Source: Hyphomicrobium sp. (GTDB taxonomy: Bacteria; Pseudomonadota; Alphaproteobacteria; Rhizobiales; Hyphomicrobiaceae). Taken from it: 64,000 nucleotides of DNA. The notes under the pieces were generated by a model. The model made no database searches. It had not been told where the DNA came from and saw only the letters and a program-made list of their open reading frames with translations. The position numbers and the translations under genes were made by a program. Each line of letters begins with the position of its first letter. Position 1 is the first letter of the stretch. The DNA lies in assembly GCA_003987725.1 (NCBI GenBank), contig RXJH01000005.1:206328-270327 (forward strand), given 5' to 3'. Positions 43,236 through 52,007 of the stretch are shown piece by piece.

Positions 43236-43804
43236 GCCGCGTTTCGGCCTCCGGCAACGCTAGCAAAGTGAAGCGGACAGCCATCACACAAGGCCAAACA
43301 CCATCGGCGGCTGGCTCCGCGTAGGCGAAGCGCCGATCACAAAAACAGACAAGGGACGGGACGGCGGGGCCTCGCTCTCATATCTATTGATTTCCGATGC
43401 AGCCCACGCCGCCCCGTGACAGTGCCAAGTCTTGGCCACGACTTCGCAGCGGCCGAACCGGTAATCGAAGCCGTTCAACAACCTGAAAGACGGCGAACCG
43501 CCTTTCGAGCCGTGAACCCACCATCCTCCCGTGCATCTCGAGTTGGAGCGGGAGTTGAACCGCGATGCCTCCTAAGAGGCCCGCTCGCGGCCGGCAGGAC
43601 ATCCCCAGGCGCGCCGATATCGCTGGCGGCCCGGCCTGCTCCCATCCGCACGCACACCCCATGCTCGAGTGCACGCCCTTGCAAGACGCGGCGGGATGGG
43701 TGGGAGTATGCCGTCACACGAAGGAGCGGGGATAAGTCTTGGGCGCAAACATCGGGAGAAAGTTAAAGCGACCTCCCAGCTCGAGCCGGATCGGGGATTT
43801 GGCA
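43236..43804. other. Long intergenic region without a recognisable gene
   Basis: About 570 bp before the psiF-like terminator. Several short frames cross it on both strands but all have Arg/Pro-rich chance composition and none a ribosome site. A T-arm-like stretch around 43548-43580 on the minus strand does not fold into a tRNA. It may carry a small RNA or a decayed gene; I see nothing definite. Confidence 0.4.
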
Positions 43805-43836
43805 GAAAAAAAAAGCCCCGCGGATGGCGGGGCTTC
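43805..43836 (-). terminator. Rho-independent terminator after psiF-like gene
   Basis: Read on the minus strand, AAGCCCCGC-CATCC-GCGGGGCTT (43813-43835) forms a 9-bp stem and is followed by a run of nine T. It lies 48 bp after the stop of the gene at 43883. Confidence 0.92.
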
Positions 43837-43882
43837 GGTTGAACGACCTTTGCGATCAATTCGTCGTCTTGTTGCCCGCCGC

Positions 43883-44152
43883 TCAGTTGCCGGTTTTCGC
43901 AGGAGCAGGCGTCGTGCTCGACTTATCGGCCGCAGCGGGCGTCGTCGCAGCCGATGATTTCCCCTTCAGCTCCTTTTTGCATTGAGCGCGAAATTTGACG
44001 CGCTCCTTGCCGTGCAAACCCTTTGCATCAGCCTGCTTCGAGCATTCGATCGACTCAGGCGTCTTCGGCTTGGATTTCGAAGCTGCAGCGAAAGTCGCAG
44101 TCGATGTAGCAGCAATCGCAACCGCCGCCAGCATTATCGTGAAAGATTTCAT
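43883..44152 (-). CDS. Exported PsiF-repeat protein
   Basis: An 89-residue protein with a Sec signal MKSFTIMLAAVAIAATSTAT (cleavage near FAAA) and one PsiF repeat, IECSKQADAKGLHGKERVKF followed by RAQCKKELKG, with the two conserved cysteines. The tail is Ala/Thr/Lys-rich and ends KTGN. PsiF was named as phosphate-starvation-inducible in E. coli; the role of the periplasmic protein is unknown. AAAGGAA lies about 9 bp upstream of the ATG. No Pho box was recognised in the 290 bp upstream. Confidence 0.85.
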   Translation of the reverse strand: MKSFTIMLAAVAIAATSTATFAAASKSKPKTPESIECSKQADAKGLHGKERVKFRAQCKKELKGKSSAATTPAAADKSSTTPAPAKTGN

Positions 44153-44442
44153 CTCGTAATTTCCTTTAGTTCTTTTGGATCATCTAACTTGCAACGCTCG
44201 TCAATTCCATCACCAGTGCCGCGAGTCGCGTTGAATGCGCTACCGCCGAGGCGTCCTCGCGTTTTTACTTTTCCGTATTATTGAAACGCAATGCCACCCG
44301 GCGCGGTGCAAATTGCGCGCGTTTGGTTGAACCGTTTCCGAATAGCCAGTTCACAGACCATTCAGGGTCCCGTCATCGTTTTGCTGAAAACGCTTATTTC
44401 GTGACGCGTCCGCGCGTCATTCGGAGCCAAGCCTCCAGGCGC

Positions 44443-44769
44443 TCAGGAAATTTCCGACAGTTCCCGATGAAGCGGCAGCATGCTGTCGTGGGCCCAATCG
44501 TCGAGAGATGCGAAAATGCCGGTCGCAGGCCAGCGCGGATCGGGCTCGGTGCGCTTGCTCCACGTCATATGGACTTCAGCGACGCGGCCACCTGCAAGCA
44601 GGAACAATGCGTCGTCGGTGTCGCCGCGACGCGCGATAAGCTGAACCGCCTCGCCGTGAAGAACGTGCCGGCGCGAGACTTCCAGCCGAAGCTGGGCTTC
44701 GAGACCGGCGCAGATGGCCGTGTCGTCGACGGGATACCAGGGCTCGAGCCAAACGAATCCGTCCGTCAT
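44443..44769 (-). CDS. Conserved hypothetical protein, downstream partner of the MFS gene
   Basis: A 108-residue cytoplasmic-looking protein starting MTDGFVWLEPWYPVDDTAIC and containing GEAVQLIARRGDTDDALFLL, then VAEVHMTWSKRTEPDPRWPA and a closing SLDDWAHDSMLPLHRE. This resembles small proteins in alphaproteobacteria of unknown role; I do not know a domain name. The ATG at 44769 has AAGAGAA upstream; the frame stays open further upstream but that part is antisense-like sequence within the MFS gene. The MFS gene ends 20 bp upstream in the same direction, so the two form an operon. Confidence 0.75.
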   Translation of the reverse strand: MTDGFVWLEPWYPVDDTAICAGLEAQLRLEVSRRHVLHGEAVQLIARRGDTDDALFLLAGGRVAEVHMTWSKRTEPDPRWPATGIFASLDDWAHDSMLPLHRELSEIS

Positions 44770-44789
44770 TTCGCAGTTCTCTTTCTCCG

Positions 44790-46109
44790 CTAGCCACCCG
44801 ATGCCCGCCCCCGCGGGAACGGATCGTCGCGTACATTCTGCGCGTCGGCAAGGAAAGCATTTTCGCCGGAAGAGCCCGAGCAAGCCGGCTTCAACAATCC
44901 GCTGAAACCGAGCCAGCACGCGACCGAAATGAGCGCAAAGGAGCCAAGCACCACAAAGGCGATTTCGTATCCGAAAATTTGTGCGATCCACCCGCCGAGC
45001 ACTGGGCTTAAAGCCGCCCCAAGCCCCTGCATCGTCGCAATCGCCCCTTGGCCGGCATTGATGCGTCCCGTTCCGTTGAGAATGCGCGCAACCAGCCCCG
45101 GAACGGCCACGCTCTGAAGACCGGCTCCAACGCCATCGAGCATCTGCACCGGATAGACGCCCCACGGCACGAGAACCTGCGACGCGATAAGCCCACGGAT
45201 CGGCAGCGCGATGAACGAAATCAGAAGGACAAGCCAATAACCCTTTTCTTCAGCCATCCGCATCGCGATCAGCGACGCGACGATCATCGTCCCTTGCGCA
45301 ATGATGACCGTCAGAGCAACGAACCAAGGTCCGTTGCTCTGCGCATTCGAAACGACGGCCATGCCGTAAAGGGGCAGCATGGCCGCGTTACCGAGGTGAA
45401 AAGCGGCGAGTGCCACCGCCAGGATCAGCAGCGGTTTGCATTCGACGAGGATTTGCAAGCCGCTCAATTTGGCTTCCGCGTCATCTTCCTTCATGCCGCG
45501 CGCAGCCGCATGATCGATGCTTTTCGCCGGGATCATCAGCACCGATGCGATGGAAAGCGCACCAAACACCGCCGCCAGCGCAAAGACTGCTGGAAATCCG
45601 AATTTCCAGCCGAGATATCCCGAGAGCCCGGCGCCAACCATGTTGCCGGCGTGATTGAACGCCTGATTGAGACCGTTCTGCCGCACGAAGCCTTTCTGAT
45701 GGACCATACCGAGCGTGATCCCGGTCACCGCTGGAATGATCACGGCGCCCGCAATACCCGTTGCGAGTTGCGATCCGGCGACGACCCAGAACTCTTGCGA
45801 TAGAAGGATGATCGCCGACGCGGCGATCGTACACACGCCAGCGACAATCACCCAAAGCCGCTTGCGTCGCGTCTGATCGATAAGAGCACCCGCAGGAATA
45901 CCCATCAGCATTCCCGCAACGCCACCCATCGTCATGACTGTTCCGACCAGTCCGCTCTGCCAGCCATGAGCGAGCAGAAATATGCCGAGGAACGGTCCAA
46001 TCCCGGCCTGGAAATCGGCCATGAAAAAATTAAGGATGAGCAGCGGCCAAAGCCTTGAAGAGGCTTGGACCGAGGAAGAAGAAGCGCTGTGCGAAATCAT
46101 GAGGATCAC
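44790..46109 (-). CDS. MFS transporter
   Basis: A 439-residue inner-membrane transporter with twelve predicted spans. The loop between spans 2 and 3 has GIPAGALIDQTRRKRLWVIV, the D-x-x-x-R-R/K signature of the major facilitator superfamily, and the central loop is polar (SIDHAAARGMKEDDAEAKLS). LILNFFMADFQAGIGPFLGI and RQNGLNQAFNHAGNMVGAGL recall a subgroup once annotated as drug or sugar-type exporters in Rhizobiales; substrate unknown. The start is GTG at 46109 or ATG at 46100, with no clear ribosome site. A small partner gene follows 20 bp after. Confidence 0.9.
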   Translation of the reverse strand: MILMISHSASSSSVQASSRLWPLLILNFFMADFQAGIGPFLGIFLLAHGWQSGLVGTVMTMGGVAGMLMGIPAGALIDQTRRKRLWVIVAGVCTIAASAIILLSQEFWVVAGSQLATGIAGAVIIPAVTGITLGMVHQKGFVRQNGLNQAFNHAGNMVGAGLSGYLGWKFGFPAVFALAAVFGALSIASVLMIPAKSIDHAAARGMKEDDAEAKLSGLQILVECKPLLILAVALAAFHLGNAAMLPLYGMAVVSNAQSNGPWFVALTVIIAQGTMIVASLIAMRMAEEKGYWLVLLISFIALPIRGLIASQVLVPWGVYPVQMLDGVGAGLQSVAVPGLVARILNGTGRINAGQGAIATMQGLGAALSPVLGGWIAQIFGYEIAFVVLGSFALISVACWLGFSGLLKPACSGSSGENAFLADAQNVRDDPFPRGRASGG

Positions 46110-46172
46110 TGACGTTGGACCAGAACATCCAAACGCCGTAAGGCCGGAAGGCGTTGCCTGCCGTCAAGCTTC

Positions 46173-46184
46173 CGTCATCCTCGA
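46173..46184. repeat. Solo end of the dispersed palindromic repeat
   Basis: CGTCATCCTCGA, followed by CCGA, matches the left end of the copies at 47974 and 48916, but the rest of the element is missing. It lies in the 92-bp gap between the MFS gene and the hypothetical gene at 46202 and could be a remnant. Confidence 0.4.
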
Positions 46185-46201
46185 CCGACGAAAACCTGGC
46201 C

Positions 46202-46534
46202 TCAGCGGCCTTTGCGCCTCATAGGCGCAAAAATGATCCGTCCAGGCGCACGGGGATCCCAGATGATCTCGATCATCTTGCCTTCGGGCAGCAGACGGCA
46301 AGCCAGCTGATAATCGACCCAATCGTGATGCCAGGCAGATTCGTACCTATCCGCCGATGTCTCCGTCAGCACGAGAATTCGCGGCGATTTCCAGCCCGTC
46401 AACGGGGAGCCGGAACTAACGATGTGGTAGCGGTCACCGTACTTGCGCTGAAGGTCCCGAAGCTTGCCCGCCAGCGAATGAGGCAAAGCGATAATCGGCG
46501 CCACTTGCTGCGCAGCGAGCGTTTCACGTTCCAT
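46202..46534 (-). CDS. Conserved hypothetical protein
   Basis: A 110-residue soluble protein with no recognised domain. It reads METRE-like MERETLAAQQVAPIIALPHS at the start, SLAGKLRDLQRKYGDRYHIV, ILVLTETSADRYESAWHHDW and ends GRIIFAPMRRKGR. I placed the start at ATG 46534, with GGGAAG 7 bp upstream; the frame extends to TTG 46633, which would add 33 residues with CVGC, a possible metal site, so the longer form cannot be excluded. About 330 bp separate it from the divergent LuxR-type regulator and hold no other gene. Confidence 0.65.
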   Translation of the reverse strand: MERETLAAQQVAPIIALPHSLAGKLRDLQRKYGDRYHIVSSGSPLTGWKSPRILVLTETSADRYESAWHHDWVDYQLACRLLPEGKMIEIIWDPRAPGRIIFAPMRRKGR

Positions 46535-46863
46535 TTCGAGTCTTCCCGCCACGATACGCAAGCACCCGACACACAGCATGCTGCCGCGAGGCAGAGGTTC
46601 CCCGAAAGCTACTTTTGGGCGGTAGGACGACAAACAAAATTTTGCGAAATCGTAGCGTGTTATCGATGCGATGAAGCCATGTTGCGTTCGGAGAACCTAC
46701 GCAAGAAATGCACAGTCATTTTCGCACTGTCATGAGCAATTTTGATCATTGATGAGGGCATTTATTTTCTGAACGCCAATCAGGTTCACGACAGGCTGAA
46801 TTTTCAATCTTGCAGAATGAAACAGCCCTTTGTACGCCAACGGAGCATTTATCCGGAGTGGCC

Positions 46864-47967
46864 ATGGACTACGATCTTTTGGTCGATGCAATTTACCGCG
46901 CTGGTGCCGATCCCCAGGAATGGAGTTACGTCCTCCGGCTGCTCACCGGCGCCTTTAACGGAGTTTGCGCCGCCCTGCATCTTGGCGACGCCGCGAGCGA
47001 TTTTTCGTTCGGCGCCACCTATGAGCTCGATCCTGAAGCCTCGGAGGCCTACGCCAAGCATTTTTTCGCGATCAATCCGCTGAATAGTCCACTCACGCGT
47101 GTTCCGGCCGGCAAGGCGATCGGCGATAACGAACTCGTTCCCCGCGAGACGTATCGCGCTAGCGAATTCTATAACGACTACTCGCTGCGTTATCGTCTCA
47201 ATGGGTCTGTCACCGGCATCCTCGACAGCCGCAATGGACATGTGTCGTGTATTGGTATCGTTACCGCGACCGGCACCGACCCCCACACCGCGGAGGAAGT
47301 GTCGGCTTTCCAGCGATTGATGCCGCATCTGCGCCGCGCCATCGAACTCAACAGGAAATTCGCAACCGCCAAAGCCAACGCCGAGGCATCGCTCGGCACG
47401 CTCGACCAATTGGATTTCGGCGTCGTCCTGCTTGGAGAAAATGGCATCGTCCTCCGCGCGAATGCCATCGCAGCCGCTATGGCGAATTCGGCATATGGGA
47501 TCCGCCTCGTCCAAGGCAGACTGAAAATCGCAGATGCAGGAGCGCAAAACCGGCTTGACTATCTCGTCGGGTGCGCCGTGAACGGCATCGGCCCGCGCGG
47601 TGGTCCACTCCTCATTCCGCGTGCCAGCGGCAAGCCGATCTTTGCGCGTATCCTACCGTACACCGGCGTCAGCTACGATGGCGTCCCTGCTGTTCAGGCG
47701 ATCATCTACCTGCGCGATCCGGAGGCGTCCCCCACACCGGCCGTCGACCACATCGCGATGGCGCATGGACTGACGCCCGCTGAATCTCGCGTGCTCCGCG
47801 CGTTGCTGAACGACTCGGACGTAAGATCGATCGCCGAAAATTTCGGCGTGAGCGTCGCGACCGTGCGAAACCAGATCGCCCGGATCATGGAGAAGACCGG
47901 CACGGCCAAACAAACGGAACTCATGCGCTTGCTGTTCAGCGCTCATCTCCCGCTCATGGAGCCGTAG
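46864..47967 (+). CDS. LuxR-family helix-turn-helix regulator
   Basis: A 367-residue regulator. The C-terminal 65 residues are a LuxR-type (GerE) DNA-binding domain: GLTPAESRVLRALLNDSDVR, then SIAENFGVSVATVRNQIARI and KTGTAKQTELMRLL. The N-terminal 300 residues look like a ligand or PAS-like sensor (LLGENGIVLRANAIAAAMAN) without the acyl-homoserine-lactone binding signature, and no receiver Asp is present. Similar proteins occur in Rhizobiales as regulators of unknown signal. The ATG at 46864 has GGAG 5 bp upstream and is preferred over one at 46810. A dispersed repeat copy lies right after the stop. Confidence 0.88.
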   Translation: MDYDLLVDAIYRAGADPQEWSYVLRLLTGAFNGVCAALHLGDAASDFSFGATYELDPEASEAYAKHFFAINPLNSPLTRVPAGKAIGDNELVPRETYRASEFYNDYSLRYRLNGSVTGILDSRNGHVSCIGIVTATGTDPHTAEEVSAFQRLMPHLRRAIELNRKFATAKANAEASLGTLDQLDFGVVLLGENGIVLRANAIAAAMANSAYGIRLVQGRLKIADAGAQNRLDYLVGCAVNGIGPRGGPLLIPRASGKPIFARILPYTGVSYDGVPAVQAIIYLRDPEASPTPAVDHIAMAHGLTPAESRVLRALLNDSDVRSIAENFGVSVATVRNQIARIMEKTGTAKQTELMRLLFSAHLPLMEP

Positions 47968-47973
47968 GGACTC

Positions 47974-48120
47974 CGTCATCCTCGACCGAGCGCGGCAACG
48001 CCGCGCCGAAGGCCGGGCATCCAGCGTAAGAGCCGTCGAAGACGCAATATCGAGCCCACGCCGCTTCGAACGCCGGATCCCCGAAAGCGCTTCGCTCCGC
48101 TCACGCGTTCGAGGATGACG
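47974..48120. repeat. Dispersed palindromic repeat, copy A
   Basis: A 147-bp intergenic unit that starts CGTCATCCTCGACCGAGCG and ends TCGAGGATGACG, so its ends are inverted repeats. Inside it shares AAGACGCAATATCGAGCC with copy B. It begins 6 bp past the LuxR-gene stop. It looks like a MITE-like or REP-type element that can fold into a long hairpin. Confidence 0.8.
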
Positions 48121-48187
48121 GGAGAATTGAACAGAGCCTGCTAAGGGCCATAACCGGACCTCCGTTGCATTGCTTGCGAATTGAATG

Positions 48188-48811
48188 TCAGCCTGTCGTC
48201 ACAGCAATGCCTCTGCAAAGATACCCGACCGCGCGCGGCACACCGCTAAGGTAGTAGTGATCAACCTCTGGCAGCCGAAAGCCGGCTTTTTCAAAGGTCG
48301 ACGCGACAGGCCGGTTTAGATTGCAGCCGACGGCGAGGCGCTTCCATATTGGATTGAGCCGATGCTGCCAAGTTGAGACCTTCTCATCATGTGCCAGTCC
48401 ATGTTCCAAGAACAGCACACGGCCTGTCGGCTTAAGAACACGCCGTAGCTCTGAAAGAACGCGCATAGGGTCTTCGACGGAGCACAGCGTGTAGGTGACG
48501 ACCGCCGTATCTATCAAAGCGTCGGATAGCGGCAATGCCTCAGCAGGCGCCTCCATAATCTCCAGAGGCACCGGAGACGTCGCGTGCCGCCCGGAGCCGA
48601 TACGAAGAAAGTCCGAGCCGGGATCGACGCCAATCACGCGTTCCACACGGGCCGGATCGTAAAGCGGCAAGTTGAGACCCGGGCCAATCCCAATCTCGAG
48701 CACGACGCCCGACGCATTGGGTACGACTTTCAAGCGTTCGGCGGTAATGTCTTGCGTTGAGCAGAGGCAGCTAACGAAGCGCGGACCGATATATCGAGCG
48801 TAGAGACCCAT
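48188..48811 (-). CDS. Class I SAM-dependent methyltransferase
   Basis: A 207-residue methyltransferase of the Methyltransf_11 type. Motif I, the SAM-binding loop, is VLEIGIGPGLNLPLYD near residue 38; VIGVDPGSDF is the acidic loop after strand 2, and VVTYTLCSVEDPMRVLSELR the post-I region ending in LKPTGRVLFLEHG. LNRPVASTFEKAGFRLPEVD is a C-terminal block shared with phosphatidylethanolamine- or small-molecule methyltransferases, but the substrate cannot be fixed. The ATG at 48811 has AAGGAGG 6 bp upstream, decisive against a longer start at 48877. It sits between repeat copies A and B. Confidence 0.9.
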   Translation of the reverse strand: MGLYARYIGPRFVSCLCSTQDITAERLKVVPNASGVVLEIGIGPGLNLPLYDPARVERVIGVDPGSDFLRIGSGRHATSPVPLEIMEAPAEALPLSDALIDTAVVTYTLCSVEDPMRVLSELRRVLKPTGRVLFLEHGLAHDEKVSTWQHRLNPIWKRLAVGCNLNRPVASTFEKAGFRLPEVDHYYLSGVPRAVGYLCRGIAVTTG

Positions 48812-48915
48812 GACGTCCTCCTTGAATGAATGGAGCTGGATCCGCTTACAGAACATCCTTCTGCGGAAATGTTTCACCGGTTACAAGTCTGCTCGGGGTC
48901 TGAAGCTTCGATCCA

Positions 48916-49056
48916 CGTCATCCTCGACCGAGCGCGGCAAAGCCGCGTCGAAGGTCAAGGATCCACCGTGACAGTCGTCGAAGACGCAATATCGAGCCTC
49001 CGGCGCTTCTAACGCTGGATCTGAGGGCACACGAGAGGACGCGATCGAGGATTACC
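48916..49056. repeat. Dispersed palindromic repeat, copy B
   Basis: Starts CGTCATCCTCGACCGAGCG like copy A, shares AAGACGCAATATCGAGCC in the middle and ends TCGAGGATTACCG, a decayed right end. It occupies most of the 350-bp gap between the methyltransferase and the AT-rich nuclease gene; about 100 bp of AT-richer DNA follow before the nuclease stop. Confidence 0.75.
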
Positions 49057-49164
49057 GAGGGAAAGGCGCTGCGTTGGAAGTCGTCGCGAGAATGGGAGGA
49101 AATCTACCCTATGTGAAAAGAGAACAAGCTCCCAGAAAGTCAATTACCCAATTGAAAAACTGAG

Positions 49165-50616
49165 TTACTTCAGAAGTTTTTCCAAGATTTTTTCAAGTCT
49201 ATCATCAATAACGTGGCGCTTGCCCTGAGAAATAAGATCCAAAAATTCGATCAACTGATCATCACCAATCGGAATAATCACGCCCCTCCCATCCTGGGCC
49301 GTATCACGACAACGCTTGAGAAGTCGATCGTATTCATTGACATCGCGATAAACCAATAAACCCAATCGCCCCCTATTTGTACTAAAGCGACCGGACATTT
49401 GATCAATTTCGGGATTCGCTGGATCTTTCGAATAGTTCTTACATTCAACCATCACGTAATTCGCACCAATATTATGCGCAGTATGAACTCGATAAAAAAA
49501 TCCATCGCGGGCGGCATTCGTGTAAGTTATATCGATTCTTTTTCGGCCGTCGTGTATAGGATCTTCTTTCTTTGGATAAATTAAATGCGGCCAAAATACG
49601 TACTCTAACACACCAACGATAAATGAATGAAATTTGCCTGCATGCGCATCGCCTGGGAAAATTTCCTTAAAGCGTTCTTTCATCGCCTCAGCAAATGCTT
49701 CTTCCAAAAATTGATCTTCAAAATCTTCATGCGACAACTCCCCATCACGCCCCATCAATTTTCTGTAGAATTTCTTATAGTGTTCAAGAACTTCGGGATT
49801 CGCTTCCGAGAAACGAGCAAGAAAATCTTTTGTAAATGGAAACTTTTCCTTGACCGCTTTTTTATAGGGAGGCCGCTTTTCGCCACTCCGCAGCGTCCTC
49901 ACAAGCGAAGTACCGCGCTCAAATTCCTCTTGTTGAATATAGTTTATGACATGGTGAGAATAGTATTCTTGTGCATCAAGACACATTTTGCGCCGGACGG
50001 AATATTTGGGCACGAGAATGACAGGCTTTTTCCCGACAACAGGAAGCGCATGATAATCAGAGCGCCAACAACGCTCTTCGATATCCCAATAGCGACCACT
50101 AGGATAGCTGCCGAGAAGAGCAATGCCGTGCAGCTTGCATTGATCTTGGGTATACTCAATTAGCGGCCGCCTAATGATATTCGTCGTGATATCCGACAAT
50201 TTGTCTGGACCGATACCTTCTACAAACAAATCACAATCAGCTAATTCCTCTAAAAGCCCAGTTTTAGCCGCCTGGCTCTTTGATAAACTCTCATAAAGAT
50301 CAAATGCCTGCTTTCCACTAACTCCCCTACCCGCTGGCGTGCCCTTCGAGTGACCTAAACATGTTTCATTCGGCTCGCTTAAACCATTCAGCAGATCTTT
50401 GGCCTCCTTCTCACGACCCGCTTTGATTGAAGCTAGCGCCGTAGAAAAGAAGTGCTTGATAAGCACATGGCACCGAATCGACCATTCGTCGGACTTCAAA
50501 GAAATCGCAAAAGGATCAATGAAAAGGCGCGTATCGGTTGCCGGCGTTATGTCGACAAAATCTAGTTGCGGCTGATCGAGCCCAAGCTTGAAAATTTTGG
50601 AAAAACGCTTTGCCAT
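49165..50616 (-). CDS. Candidate PD-(D/E)XK nuclease, AT-rich acquired gene
   Basis: A 483-residue protein of no family I can name. The C-terminal third has the order of a PD-(D/E)XK nuclease core: Asp362 in RKRIDITYTN, then NYVMVECKNYSKD with Glu391 and Lys393 (E-C-K), followed by EIDQMSGRFSTNRGRLGLLV, as in Mrr-like and other restriction-type enzymes. The N-terminus has QLDFVDITPATDTRLFIDPF and LLNGLSEPNETCLGHSKGTP, blocks that look conserved but are unknown to me. Base composition is clearly AT-rich and codon use differs from all neighbours, a sign of recent transfer. No methylase or partner gene is next to it. It may be a one-gene phage-defence enzyme. The ATG at 50616 is taken as start. 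Confidence 0.8.
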   Translation of the reverse strand: MAKRFSKIFKLGLDQPQLDFVDITPATDTRLFIDPFAISLKSDEWSIRCHVLIKHFFSTALASIKAGREKEAKDLLNGLSEPNETCLGHSKGTPAGRGVSGKQAFDLYESLSKSQAAKTGLLEELADCDLFVEGIGPDKLSDITTNIIRRPLIEYTQDQCKLHGIALLGSYPSGRYWDIEERCWRSDYHALPVVGKKPVILVPKYSVRRKMCLDAQEYYSHHVINYIQQEEFERGTSLVRTLRSGEKRPPYKKAVKEKFPFTKDFLARFSEANPEVLEHYKKFYRKLMGRDGELSHEDFEDQFLEEAFAEAMKERFKEIFPGDAHAGKFHSFIVGVLEYVFWPHLIYPKKEDPIHDGRKRIDITYTNAARDGFFYRVHTAHNIGANYVMVECKNYSKDPANPEIDQMSGRFSTNRGRLGLLVYRDVNEYDRLLKRCRDTAQDGRGVIIPIGDDQLIEFLDLISQGKRHVIDDRLEKILEKLLK

Positions 50617-50680
50617 CCAAAACTCCCCATATCTTCAGGCAGAGATATCTGAGTCGGATGTGTCAAGGTAGTTCGTCTAT

Positions 50681-50722
50681 TACCCCATCCCCACCACTTC
50701 CCCCCGCTCCACACACCAACCG
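50681..50722. repeat. Direct repeat, left copy (degenerate copy of the DUF1285 gene end)
   Basis: TACCCCATCC-CCACCAC and TCCCCCCGCTCCACAC match 52009-52050 in the same direction with a few substitutions and one indel. On the minus strand it reads GVWSGGKWWGWG, close to the C-terminal tail of the DUF1285 protein. It lies in the gap between the nuclease gene and the glycosyltransferase gene. Confidence 0.7.
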
Positions 50723-50783
50723 CGTCACCGACACGCCCCACCGGAAAAAAATATCGAAAGAGCGAGGTCAAGCGCAGGGACCT

Positions 50784-51812
50784 CTAAAGATTTCGAACAA
50801 ACGTGATTATGCTTTGGGCCGCCGACGACGGATCCAACGCCGTCAATACCGGCTTGGCATGTGGCGCGGTTCCGGCGATGAAATCGCGCAGAATTTGAGG
50901 ATTGAGACGTCCCTCATAAAGGGTCACCCATCCGGGACCAACGCACTTGGCCAGATCGTCGGCAAAAGGAGTCGCGGGCGTCAGCGATCTTCTTTCCGCG
51001 GATGCGAGATAAACAAGAGTGCCGGAATGCAAATATTGCCGGTATGGAGCGACCACGACATCGCAAGCCGCCGTCGTGAGAGCAAAGTCTTCATCCGACA
51101 ACAGGTCGAAAAACAGATGGACGCGAGGTTCATTTGCCGTTGCTTCTTCGACCTCCTTGCGTGCCGCTGCATTTCTTGGGCGCCCGCATATGAGCAAGCG
51201 CAGATTGCTGCCGCTTGTCGCGCGAAACGCATCAATCAATTCAGGCAAGCCTTTGTATCCGCCGATCTGTCCGAGCGCGCCGATCACATAAGCGTCGTCC
51301 GGGATCCCGAGCTGCTGCCGGCGGGCGCGGGCCTGTGCCGCCGTTCTGGTCACCGATGGATACGAGGGATGCCTAAATGAGCTATTCGGTTTGGTGCTCA
51401 AACCCGGATGGCGTCGCAGCACGGCGCTTCGCGTCGCCGGACTAAGTGTCATATATCCGTGGGAGAGAGACGAAAGCGCGTGAGCATAATATGTCCAAAG
51501 CTGCCTTTGTCGATCGTTGAGATCGTGAGGGACATCATTATGGATGATCCAGACCAGCTTTTTTCCCGACTGTCTCCAGCGCCGAAGGGCGTTGATTTGG
51601 GAAATTGCCGCTAAGTAGGGAACTCGGCCGGGTCGCGCTTTCCAAAATATCTGATCCGGCCACTGCATCAACAAAGCTTCGACCGGGGAATGAACGCTCT
51701 TCTTCGGACTGTCGACGGCAACAAACCGAGCGCCGTGACTCTCCAGAGATTTCGCAAGTATGTCTAGAAACTGGTTGCCTTTTAGGGTTCCCGGCCAAGA
51801 ACCAAGTATCAT
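50784..51812 (-). CDS. Glycosyltransferase family 4-like protein
   Basis: A 342-residue GT-B glycosyltransferase. The N-terminal part opens MILGSWPGTLKGNQFLDILA and has VWIIHNDVPHDLN near residue 90; the C-terminal nucleotide-sugar domain has YVIGALGQIGGYKGLPELID near 180, LRLLICGRPRN, and CDVVVAPYRQYLHSGTLVYL near 255, where GT4 enzymes usually carry an E-x7-E motif; here the motif is only partly kept. The sugar and acceptor are unknown, perhaps surface polysaccharide. The gene lies between the two copies of a 40-bp direct repeat and beside the AT-rich nuclease gene, but its own base composition is closer to the chromosome. Confidence 0.85.
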   Translation of the reverse strand: MILGSWPGTLKGNQFLDILAKSLESHGARFVAVDSPKKSVHSPVEALLMQWPDQIFWKARPGRVPYLAAISQINALRRWRQSGKKLVWIIHNDVPHDLNDRQRQLWTYYAHALSSLSHGYMTLSPATRSAVLRRHPGLSTKPNSSFRHPSYPSVTRTAAQARARRQQLGIPDDAYVIGALGQIGGYKGLPELIDAFRATSGSNLRLLICGRPRNAAARKEVEEATANEPRVHLFFDLLSDEDFALTTAACDVVVAPYRQYLHSGTLVYLASAERRSLTPATPFADDLAKCVGPGWVTLYEGRLNPQILRDFIAGTAPHAKPVLTALDPSSAAQSIITFVRNL

Positions 51813-52007
51813 CTAGATTCCCCAATCGACACTCGATGCCGTAGCTTGTCATCGTTCAAGCAACGGGCTCCAAATTATTTCCCACCGGCACTATGCTGGC
51901 AAACAGGCGATCTCAAGTGGAGTTCACAAAAATGCCGTCGCCGATTGGGGCTTCTAAACTCCGAAATGGCGGCTCCGGGTCAAAAACCGACATCGTCACT
52001 TAAGCCC

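Noticed and set aside
43546-43600. Minus-strand tRNA-like segment with TTCAACT loop and a CCTCTTAGGAGG hairpin
   Set aside because: The T-stem has mismatches at three of five pairs and no acceptor stem or D-arm can be formed.
44770-45237. Upstream extension of the hypothetical gene at 44443
   Set aside because: The extra 156 residues are antisense-frame sequence within the MFS gene; the ATG at 44769 is well placed.
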